Shown here piece after piece: positions 5,098 through 10,859 of a stretch of DNA of 10,859 nt; position 1 is the first letter of the stretch; each line of letters starts with the position of its first letter. A program made the position numbers and the translations under genes. The notes under the pieces were generated by a model. It made no database searches and was not told where the DNA came from. It was given only the letters and a program-made list of their open reading frames with translations. Origin of the DNA: an uncultured Methanobrevibacter sp. (GTDB taxonomy: Archaea > Methanobacteriota > Methanobacteria > Methanobacteriales > Methanobacteriaceae); NCBI GenBank assembly GCA_905235495.1, contig CAJOMK010000025.1, forward strand, positions 1 through 10,859, written 5' to 3'.

Positions 5098-6578
5098 TGT
5101 CATTCACTGTAGAGAGAAAATTGGAAATTTGCAAACAGAGCAATGATAGACCTGGCTGTTGCTGGTATTTATGTGACAATCCCCACAAATCTTCATGTAA
5201 AAACTGTTATAGCTGCTATTCAAATTGTCCTCATGGAGTTTATGAGGTAATCAATGATGAGCCATTGCCTATACATCAGGAAAACTGTGTAGGGTGCAAG
5301 ATCTGTGAAGAGATGTGTCCGACACATGCAATATATGTGAGGCCTCTCGTTGATGAGGGAAGAGGTGTATGGTCAAATTCAACAATGGTTGAAATCAAAC
5401 GTAAGAGTCAAACTGGAGTATATAAGGTCAGAGGTTGTGGACTCACCAGAAGAATCCCAACATTTGATGACTTAAGCATATTGCCTGCACAGGTCTCAAG
5501 ACCGCCAATAGATTCTTATAGGGAAGCCTGCAAGACTTCAGTGGTTCTTGGAGATAGGTTTGCAGAAAATCCGATAGAAATTGATACTCCGATTATGATT
5601 GGAGCAATGTCTTTCGGTGCATTAAGTAAGGAAGCAAAAATAGCATTAGCAATTGGAAGCAGTAAAGTAGGGTCAATTGCAAATACTGGTGAAGGGGGTA
5701 TGCTTCCTGAAGAGAGGTATTATTCAGACAAATTGATTGCTCAGTATGCATCAGGCCGTTTTGGTGTTTCTGCAAGCTATTTAAACAATGCAGAAGCTGT
5801 TGAAATCAAGATTGGTCAAGGTGCAAAATCAGGTATGGGAGGACATTTGCTTGCCCATAAGGTAACTGCAGAAGTGGCTAGAGTTAGGAATATTCCAGAA
5901 GGAACCTCTGCATTAAGCCCTGCAAGACATATGGATATTGTCGGACCTGAGGATTTAGGTATGAAAATCAATCAATTAAGGGATATTACCGATTGGAAAA
6001 TACCTATCATTGTAAAATTTGCATCTGGAAGAGTGGAGCAGGATGTAAAGATTGCAGCTAAGGCAGGTGCAGATATAATTGTAGTTGATGGTATGCAAGG
6101 AGGAACCGGTGCTGGACCTGAAGTGGTTACAGAACATGCAGGTATTCCTACAATAGAAGCTATTGTAAAGGCTGCTGATGCTCTTAAGGACATTAATTTA
6201 AGAAGTGAAGTAAGTCTTGTAGCTGCAGGAGGAATAAGATCTGGTGCTGATGTGGCAAAAGCTATTGCTTTAGGTGCAGATGCTGTTTATATAGCTACAT
6301 CTGCATTGATTTCCATAGGATGTAAGGTTTGTCAGTCCTGTTCTGAAGGTATTTGTCCTAAAGGAATTGCAACACAGGATAGGGTATTGCGAAGAAGATT
6401 GGACCCTATAAGAAAAGGTCAGCAATTGGCAAACTATATAGAAGCAATGACACAGGAAGTAATTTCATTGACTCAACAGGCAGGAAATACTGATATAGAA
6501 AATCTTGAACGTCAAGACCTTGTTGCATTGACTATGGAGGCTTCACAATTAACAGGAGTACCAATGGTGAGAAATTAA
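5097..6578 (+). CDS. gltB: Glutamate synthase FMN/iron-sulfur subunit (archaeal type, with N-terminal ferredoxin)
   Basis: This 493-residue protein is the catalytic synthase domain: an FMN TIM barrel that reductively aminates 2-oxoglutarate to glutamate. The first 90 residues form a two-cluster ferredoxin (C34, C37, C40, C44; C64, C67, C70, C74), preceded by further cysteines C12, C21, C22 and C26. The barrel has GAMSFGALSKEAK (169-181), GQGAKSGMGGHL (240-251), GGTGAGP (335-341) and AAGGIRSGAD (376-385). C409, C415 and C420 have the C-x5-C-x4-C spacing of the bacterial [3Fe-4S] ligands, followed by PKGIATQ. It corresponds to the central part of bacterial GltB, with the ferredoxin domain as the archaeal addition. 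The ATG overlaps the upstream TAA by one base (TAATG), with AGGGGGT just before it, so the two subunits are probably translationally coupled and made in equal amounts. Confidence 0.96.
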   Translation: MSFTVERKLEICKQSNDRPGCCWYLCDNPHKSSCKNCYSCYSNCPHGVYEVINDEPLPIHQENCVGCKICEEMCPTHAIYVRPLVDEGRGVWSNSTMVEIKRKSQTGVYKVRGCGLTRRIPTFDDLSILPAQVSRPPIDSYREACKTSVVLGDRFAENPIEIDTPIMIGAMSFGALSKEAKIALAIGSSKVGSIANTGEGGMLPEERYYSDKLIAQYASGRFGVSASYLNNAEAVEIKIGQGAKSGMGGHLLAHKVTAEVARVRNIPEGTSALSPARHMDIVGPEDLGMKINQLRDITDWKIPIIVKFASGRVEQDVKIAAKAGADIIVVDGMQGGTGAGPEVVTEHAGIPTIEAIVKAADALKDINLRSEVSLVAAGGIRSGADVAKAIALGADAVYIATSALISIGCKVCQSCSEGICPKGIATQDRVLRRRLDPIRKGQQLANYIEAMTQEVISLTQQAGNTDIENLERQDLVALTMEASQLTGVPMVRN

Positions 6579-6599
6579 ACTAAGATAGGCGATGTTATT

Positions 6600-9242
6600 A
6601 TGGCTGCATTTGATAGAATAAAATCCGGAATTCCAGGGCTTGATGAAGCTTTAGACAATATTCGTTTGGGAGATAATGTAGTTTGGAATGTTACAAATCT
6701 AAATGAATTCTCTTACTTTGTCAATCCTTATGTCGAACAGGCGAAATTGGATAAGAGGAACTTGATATACATCAGGTTTGCTAATCATCATCCATTGATT
6801 GAAATGACTGAAGAGGACTTCAGGTTGCTTGAAATTGAAGAGAATAATTATGAAAATGAGTTTTGCATGATTGAACGTGATGGAATCAAGATTTATAAGG
6901 TCAATCCATACAATCAGTTTGAAACCTTTACATTGGAAGTTCATAGGATTATTGAAAAAGAAGGATTCGATGCATTCTATGTATTTGACTGCTTAAGTGA
7001 CCTACAAGCGGTGTGGTCTACAGATTTGATGATGGGTAATTTCTTTAGGGTTACCTGCCCATTCCTATTCCAATTGGATACTGTAGCATATTTCCCAATC
7101 ATAAGAGGAAGACATTCATTTGATGCAATAGCTAAAATTCGTGAAACCACACAGCTCTTCCTGAATGTACACTCCAATTATCCTGAAGAGGTTTATGTTT
7201 CTCCGCTAAAGGTATGGAACAGATATTCTCAGACCATGTTTTTAGGACATAAGTTCAACCCTAGAACCGGTTTTGTCAAGGTTTTGCAGGATGGTCAGGA
7301 AGTAAGCAAATATTATAAGACCATCAATGATTCTGATAAGCATCAAGGCGGACAAATCTTGGACAGTTGGGAAAGATATATGCTTCAGGTTAGAATGAAG
7401 TATGAAGAAGGTCAGAATATAGATGACGAATGCGATAAGATTTGTGAACTGATGATGACCAAAGACGAGAAGATGCTTTCAAAAATAAAGGAATACTTTA
7501 GTTTTGAGGATTGCATAACAATCTATGATCGCCGTGTAGGAACTGGTTTGGTAGGTGGTAAGTCTTGCGGTATGCTTCTTGCAAGAAAGATTATTGAAAA
7601 GGAGCGTCCTGATATTTACAGAAATATTGAGCCTGATGATTCATTTTACATTGGTTCAGACCTCTTTTACACTTACATAGTTTCAAATGACTTATGGGAT
7701 CTTAGGGTAAAGCAAAGAACCAAGGAAGGTTACTATAAGTATGGAAAAGAGTTGGAAGAAGCTCTTAAAAATGGTACTTTTTCCGATGAAATCAAAAAGG
7801 GATTCATACAAATATTGGATTATTTCGGACAAAACCCGATTATTGTCAGATCAAGTAGTTTCCTTGAAGATGGATACGGTAATGCATTTGCAGGAAAATA
7901 TGAATCAGTCTTCTGTGTAAATAGGGGCAGTCTTGAAGAACGTTTGGCAGCCTTTGAAGAAGCGGTGAAGGTGGTATATTCAAGCACTATGAACATTTCC
8001 GCTTTGGAATATAGGAAAATAAACGGTTTGGATGATACTGATGAACAGATGGCTCTTTTGGTACAGAGAGTTTCAGGATCATATCATGGAGACTATTTCT
8101 TCCCAACAGCTGCAGGAGTGGGATTTTCATACAGCCCATATTCCCCACTGCCTGATATGGACAACAGTAAAGGAATGCTCAGACTTGTAATGGGTCTCGG
8201 TACAAAGGCTGTTGACAGAACAAAAAAGGATTATCCAAGAATAATCAATCTTGACAAGCCTGAAGTTACAATGGTGAAGGATATTAGGGAAAAGCACAGA
8301 TATTCCCAACATTATCTTGATGTAATCGATTTGAAGGACATCTCCTTGCATGACATTCCTGTTGGTGACGGTTTAGATGTTATTCCAAGATATGCAAAGA
8401 AGGTTCTGGTTGAACACAATCGTGAAGCTGAAAGAATGTTCCGTGACAGAGGTGAGCGTCTTGAAATAGTCTTTGTCAATTGTGAAGGGCTTGTAAAAAA
8501 TCAGGATTTCATTGATGAGATGAAGGAAATCATGGATACCTTGGAAACCGCTTATGATTATCCTGTTGACATAGAGTATACAGTTAATGTTGGAGAAGAT
8601 AATTCATTCAATGTAAACCTATTGCAATGCAGACCTCTGCAGGTTTCAATAAACAATGAAGCAATTGAAATGCCTGAAGATAAGAACGTCTTCTTCCATA
8701 TCAAGGAATCTTCAATGGGTATGTCACGTAAGAATGAGATAAACACAATCTGTTATGTCGATCCGCATAGATATTATGAATATCCCTATGCTCAGAAAAG
8801 TTCAATCTCTCATGTAATCAATGATGTGAATGCCTATTGCAAGGAAAATGGAAAGACTGCAATTCTAATAGTTCCTGGTAGAATAGGTACATCCTCTCCT
8901 GAATTAGGAATTCCTGTGGTATTTGCTGATATCAGCTATTTCTCTGCAATTCTTGAAGAATCATACAGTGAAGTTGGATATATGCCTGAATTATCCTTTG
9001 GAAGCCATATGTTCCAGGATTTGGTTGAAGCGGAAATATATTATGGTGCATTGTTTGAAAATGAGAAGAATTTGGAATTCAATAAGGATATAATCTATGA
9101 ACATAAAAACATCCTGAAGGACATAAATCCTAATCTAAGCGAAGAGATTTATGATATGATACATGTCATAGACTTTGGTGATGACAAGGCAGAGTTCTAT
9201 CATGACATGAACAAGGATGAGACATTGTGTATTTTTAAATGA
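6600..9242 (+). CDS. PEP synthase-like ATP-binding (PPDK_N) protein with degenerate KaiC-like N-terminus
   Basis: Function unknown; 880 residues. The first 220 or so resemble a KaiC/RadA-type RecA fold: RIKSGIPGLDEAL (6-18) is the usual opening, and FDAFYVFDCLSDL (123-135) resembles a Walker B region. The expected Walker A loop is replaced by NVTNLNEFS (30-38), so this part probably does not hydrolyse ATP. Residues 310-680 match the ATP-binding domain of PEP synthase/pyruvate phosphate dikinase: GLVGGKSCGMLLA (316-328), IIVRSSSFLEDG (414-425), FAGKYES (430-436), VDIEYTVN (656-663) and LLQCRPLQ (674-681). The C-terminus has ILIVPGRIGTSSPELGIPV (755-773) and SFGSHMFQDLVEAEIYY (799-815), typical of stand-alone members. 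The phospho-histidine domain and PEP-binding barrel are absent, so it cannot be a complete PEP synthase. AGGCGAT (6587-6593) precedes the ATG; the 21-nt gap suggests co-transcription with the synthase genes. Confidence 0.85.
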   Translation: MAAFDRIKSGIPGLDEALDNIRLGDNVVWNVTNLNEFSYFVNPYVEQAKLDKRNLIYIRFANHHPLIEMTEEDFRLLEIEENNYENEFCMIERDGIKIYKVNPYNQFETFTLEVHRIIEKEGFDAFYVFDCLSDLQAVWSTDLMMGNFFRVTCPFLFQLDTVAYFPIIRGRHSFDAIAKIRETTQLFLNVHSNYPEEVYVSPLKVWNRYSQTMFLGHKFNPRTGFVKVLQDGQEVSKYYKTINDSDKHQGGQILDSWERYMLQVRMKYEEGQNIDDECDKICELMMTKDEKMLSKIKEYFSFEDCITIYDRRVGTGLVGGKSCGMLLARKIIEKERPDIYRNIEPDDSFYIGSDLFYTYIVSNDLWDLRVKQRTKEGYYKYGKELEEALKNGTFSDEIKKGFIQILDYFGQNPIIVRSSSFLEDGYGNAFAGKYESVFCVNRGSLEERLAAFEEAVKVVYSSTMNISALEYRKINGLDDTDEQMALLVQRVSGSYHGDYFFPTAAGVGFSYSPYSPLPDMDNSKGMLRLVMGLGTKAVDRTKKDYPRIINLDKPEVTMVKDIREKHRYSQHYLDVIDLKDISLHDIPVGDGLDVIPRYAKKVLVEHNREAERMFRDRGERLEIVFVNCEGLVKNQDFIDEMKEIMDTLETAYDYPVDIEYTVNVGEDNSFNVNLLQCRPLQVSINNEAIEMPEDKNVFFHIKESSMGMSRKNEINTICYVDPHRYYEYPYAQKSSISHVINDVNAYCKENGKTAILIVPGRIGTSSPELGIPVVFADISYFSAILEESYSEVGYMPELSFGSHMFQDLVEAEIYYGALFENEKNLEFNKDIIYEHKNILKDINPNLSEEIYDMIHVIDFGDDKAEFYHDMNKDETLCIFK

Positions 9243-9349
9243 TTGGTTTCAATCTATATAGAATTAGTGGAATGATTATTTTGCATTTAACTGTAAATAA
9301 AATTCATATTGAAAAACATTCATTGTTTTTGGGCAGGTGGGAGGGACAT

Positions 9350-9448
9350 ATGCCTTTTATTTACAAAAATTCTTTTTTGCACAAAGAGATTTGTAAAATA
9401 AAACCAAAACATAGGATATATTTTGTTGTGATTAGTGACCCTATCTGA
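9350..9448 (+). CDS. Possible small protein (32 residues), very uncertain
   Basis: An ATG at 9350 opens a 32-codon frame (MPFIYKNSFLHKEICKIKP, then a short hydrophobic stretch, ending in TGA at 9446-9448). Its only strong support is a purine-rich ribosome binding site, GGTGGGAGGG at 9336-9345, 4 bases before the ATG. The frame can be extended back to an ATG at 9239 that overlaps the stop of the upstream gene (ATGA), giving 69 residues, but that part has no clear coding character. The stop falls inside the left arm of the terminator hairpin. No family is recognised. Confidence 0.2.
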   Translation: MPFIYKNSFLHKEICKIKPKHRIYFVVISDPI

Positions 9449-9500
9449 ATTTTTAGAGTTTATTTTTTCAGGTAGGGTTATTTTTCACATTTTTTTTTTT
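9438..9500 (+). terminator. Terminator of the glutamate synthase operon
   Basis: ACCCTATCTGAA (9438-9449) pairs with TTCAGGTAGGGT (9467-9478) over 12 bp with a single G-U pair. A T-rich stretch follows, with an uninterrupted T run at 9490-9500. This is the strongest terminator-like structure in the window and lies between two convergent genes. Confidence 0.8.
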
Positions 9501-9550
9501 AAATTATGATAAAATCTGTTTTTTCCCTGATTGAGAGTGCAGGATACGTC

Positions 9551-9572
9551 TTTTTTTTAAATAAAAAAAAAT
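9551..9572 (-). terminator. AT-only terminator for the minus-strand gene
   Basis: Just past the stop of the minus-strand gene, eight T (9551-9558) face runs of A (9563-9571) across a short spacer. Read on the minus strand this gives a T run of nine, which can act as an archaeal oligo-T terminator. It has no GC stem. Confidence 0.4.
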
Positions 9573-9582
9573 AAGTGAGGGA

Positions 9583-10140
9583 TTAAATTCTTTCGTAGGA
9601 ATCCCCATCTACTTTATAAACTGGCTTTAAGATTTTAAATGTTTCAATAACTTCAACAAAAGACTTTACAGCTAATTGATCCCTATTGTTTTTAGTGTAC
9701 AATTCAAGGGAATATATGTTGTTGTCCTTTAGGATAGCATATTGCTCCACTTCCAATCCTTCTTTTGTAAGATAGATAACATCCCAGATTCCATAATTGT
9801 CAAAGTTTTCCATTCCAGATTGCTGAATGTCACATTCCTTTGATTTCAAATCGGTTTCCACAAGTTCCTTTAATTCTTCAACTGTATTTGCCAAGCAAGG
9901 TTGTGTGGATATCTTTACAATTGCATTGTTGCTTTTATTCAGCAATACAAGATGTGTGAATTCATCCTCTTCATCACTTTTCATCTCTTGCCATAAGAAT
10001 GGGTATTCCATATAGAAGTATCCGTTGTTATATCCTTTTTTCATTTGCCTTAAAGTTTCTTCTGCACTAAGTGTTTTAGGTTCCCCATTTTCATCATTGC
10101 ATAATTCCAATACAAATTTATCCTTGTTTCCTTTAACCAT
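9583..10140 (-). CDS. Hypothetical protein, soluble, 185 residues
   Basis: I do not recognise a named family with certainty. The protein has no signal peptide and no membrane segment, so it is probably cytoplasmic. After a charged N-terminus (1-35), residues 36-170 show alternating strands and helices: GYFYMEYPFLWQEM (40-53), THLVLLNK (62-69), NAIVKIST (72-79), the helix TVEELKELVETDL (86-98), GIWDVIYLTKEG (117-128), QYAILKDNNIYSLELYT (133-149) and a closing helix to EVIETFKI (163-170). The 'YPxxW' opening and overall strand order recall the PsbP/Mog1/DcrB-like fold, but this is only an impression. It is transcribed towards the glutamate synthase operon and separated from it by the terminators. 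The ATG at 10140 has only a weak ribosome binding site (GTGAT, complement of about 10145-10149). The evenly spread charged residues and lack of stops support a real gene. Confidence 0.75.
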   Translation of the reverse strand: MVKGNKDKFVLELCNDENGEPKTLSAEETLRQMKKGYNNGYFYMEYPFLWQEMKSDEEDEFTHLVLLNKSNNAIVKISTQPCLANTVEELKELVETDLKSKECDIQQSGMENFDNYGIWDVIYLTKEGLEVEQYAILKDNNIYSLELYTKNNRDQLAVKSFVEVIETFKILKPVYKVDGDSYERI

Positions 10141-10183
10141 TTAAATCACAATCATCATTTTTAATCTAATATTTTTTGTAACT

Positions 10184-10191
10184 AATATAAT
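10184..10191 (-). promoter_or_regulatory. Possible TATA box of the minus-strand gene
   Basis: Read on the minus strand, TTATATTA lies about 45 bases upstream of the ATG at 10140, giving a plausible start near 10160. A second candidate, AAATATAAAA, lies near 10205-10215. The region is so AT-rich that either match could be chance. Confidence 0.3.
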
Positions 10192-10280
10192 TTTTATTTT
10201 GATATTTTTTATATTTAATTATTTCATAATTTAATTTTGATGAAAGGGATTTTAATAAAATAAGTTATAGGGTATTATAA

Positions 10281-10394
10281 GTGAAAAAGTCCAAGCAATC
10301 GTTTTCAATGACGATGGCAAAAGTCATCTACAAACTCTCTAAATATGATTTTTACATTTGTAATGGTGGTATTTCAAAAAGTATTACTCAGTAA
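10281..10394 (+). CDS. Possible 37-residue ORF ending in a hairpin, uncertain
   Basis: A GTG at 10281 opens a 37-codon frame (first residues MKKSKQSFSMTMAKVIYKL; last residues GGISKSITQ) that is basic and of more normal composition than the surrounding DNA. AGGGT at 10269-10273 could be its ribosome binding site. The TAA at 10392-10394 lies inside a perfect hairpin. It may be a small gene, the start of a decayed larger gene, or chance. No family is recognised. Confidence 0.25.
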   Translation: MKKSKQSFSMTMAKVIYKLSKYDFYICNGGISKSITQ

Positions 10395-10403
10395 TACTTT
10401 TTT
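10376..10403 (+). terminator. Perfect 12-bp hairpin with T run
   Basis: AAAAAGTATTAC (10376-10387) pairs perfectly with GTAATACTTTTT (10391-10402) around the loop TCA, and the T run continues to 10403, as in an intrinsic terminator. It is enclosed by an outer pairing, TGGTATTT (10367-10374) with AAATACCA (10420-10427). It also competes with a second hairpin, CTTTTTT (10397-10403) with AAAAAAG (10407-10413). It may end transcription of the short frame before it. Confidence 0.55.
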
Positions 10404-10463
10404 CCCAAAAAAGAAGTAAAAATACCAATAAAATAAGGTAAAGAAGGTTTAATCATTAAGCTA

Positions 10464-10628
10464 TCTGAAGGAAACCGTTCAGAGAAAAGTGAGATTTCGG
10501 TCTCTCCTGTTCTCGATGGTGATCTGTTGTGGTGAGAAAAACGGTTGTCCTTTTGTTTAGGGTGTAATCAAGGCACCGTAGAGTGTTGAAAAAATTTTCA
10601 GTTTTTGAGATTTTGAACTGAAATTTTT
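10464..10628. ncRNA. Candidate structured RNA
   Basis: By hand count about 54 of 120 bases from 10464 to 10583 are G or C, against 10 of 60 at 10681-10740. No convincing protein frame crosses the segment. Several inverted repeats lie close together: TCTGAA (10464-10469) with TTCAGA (10478-10483); AACCGTT (10473-10479) with AACGGTT (10540-10546); TTCTC (10510-10514) with GAGAA (10534-10538); GGTG (10561-10564) with CACC (10574-10577); and TTTCAGTT (10596-10603) with AACTGAAA (10616-10623), the last followed by five T. A plus-strand RNA ending near 10628 fits best, but strand and ends are uncertain. It lacks the conserved motifs of RNase P, SRP or tRNA that I would recognise. Confidence 0.35.
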
Positions 10629-10635
10629 CCCAAAT

Positions 10636-10668
10636 CACTCAGTAGGAACTCAGTAAGCACTCAGTAGT
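10636..10668. repeat. Three 11-bp tandem repeats (ACTCAGTA core)
   Basis: CACTCAGTAGG, AACTCAGTAAG and CACTCAGTAGT follow one another without a gap, each 11 bp, sharing the core ACTCAGTA. A fourth copy of the core lies at 10386-10393, across the loop of the 12-bp hairpin. An 11-bp period is about one helical turn, so a regulator could bind all copies on one face of the DNA. The repeat is too short and regular for a CRISPR array. Confidence 0.75.
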
Positions 10669-10680
10669 TAGAGCGAAAAT

Positions 10681-10859
10681 TAAAAAAAAAAAAATTTGAG
10701 TTTCGTAAAACTTCTGTTTAATGAACTAAATTAAACTATTACAAAACCTAAATTTAATTTCAATTTATACGAAATATAATTGAAAAATAAGGAAAAATAA
10801 GAATATATTTCATTAAAAAAATACATATTTTCAGAACCATTATGAAAAGAATCCCAAGC
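10681..10859. other. AT-rich right end, no supported gene
   Basis: This end of the window is AT-rich, with a run of 13 A at 10682-10694 and short inverted repeats (GTTTAAT 10716-10722 with ATTAAAC 10730-10736; TTCAATT 10759-10765 with AATTGAA 10778-10784). A TATA-like GAATATATTT (10801-10810) precedes an ATG at 10842 that stays open to the edge for six codons (MKRIPS). With no ribosome binding site and so little sequence, I do not call a gene. Confidence 0.4.

Noticed and set aside
6600..9242. Complete phosphoenolpyruvate synthase (ppsA)
   Set aside because: The phospho-histidine domain and the PEP-binding barrel are missing, and the N-terminus is a different domain.
9239..9448. 69-codon version of the small frame after the PPDK-like gene
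   Set aside because: The ATGA overlap is suggestive, but the first 37 codons have no coding character; only the part from the ATG at 9350 has a good ribosome binding site.
10464..10628. RNase P RNA, SRP RNA, tRNA or C/D box RNA
   Set aside because: I do not see the conserved core motifs of these RNAs; scattered TGATGA-like and CTGA-like words are not arranged as a C/D pair.
10456..10638. 60-codon minus-strand frame
   Set aside because: It crosses the hairpin-rich GC-raised segment, resembles no family, and has no ribosome binding site I can see; a structured RNA explains the segment better.
10636..10668. CRISPR array
   Set aside because: The repeats are 11 bp with no spacers, and no cas gene is nearby.

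Overview
The window looks like chromosomal DNA from a methanogenic archaeon of the order Methanobacteriales, most likely a Methanobrevibacter-type species. The reasons are very AT-rich intergenic DNA, archaeal TATA boxes and GGAGGT-type ribosome binding sites, a GGAA-N6-TTCC (NrpR-type) operator at glnA, and a coenzyme F420-type subunit inside a split archaeal glutamate synthase operon. The genus is an inference from gene content and style; no 16S rRNA or other marker is present.

Layout. (1) 1-287: 3' end of an MFS drug-efflux-type permease, interrupted by an in-frame TAA at 156-158. (2) 288-820: AT-rich intergenic DNA with three copies of a 9-bp-stem hairpin, then the glnA promoter, two overlapping NrpR-type operators and a leader of about 110 nt. 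(3) 821-2158: glnA, class I-alpha glutamine synthetase. (4) 2159-2404: a 3' hairpin, tandem AT-rich repeats, and the TATA box of the next operon. (5) 2405-6578: a four-gene glutamate synthase operon: glutaminase domain, GXGXG domain, an F420-hydrogenase-beta-like (FrhB-like) iron-sulfur subunit, and the ferredoxin-FMN synthase domain. (6) 6600-9242: a large PEP-synthase-type ATP-binding protein with a degenerate KaiC-like N-terminus, 21 nt downstream and probably in the same operon. (7) 9243-9582: a possible tiny ORF and a strong terminator. (8) 9583-10140: a hypothetical protein on the minus strand, convergent with the operon. (9) 10141-10859: about 720 nt without a convincing protein gene but rich in structure: a perfect 12-bp hairpin, a relatively GC-rich segment with several inverted repeats (candidate structured RNA), and an 11-bp tandem repeat.

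How the genes work together. GlnA makes glutamine from glutamate, ammonia and ATP. The split synthase turns glutamine plus 2-oxoglutarate into two glutamates, completing a GS-GOGAT cycle. No NADPH-dependent GltD small subunit is present. Its place is taken by the FrhB-like subunit, which suggests reduced F420 (F420H2) as electron donor. That subunit has its domains in circularly permuted order compared with the usual ferredoxin, N-domain, C-domain arrangement. This is the most interesting feature of the window. The role of the PEP-synthase-like protein is unknown.
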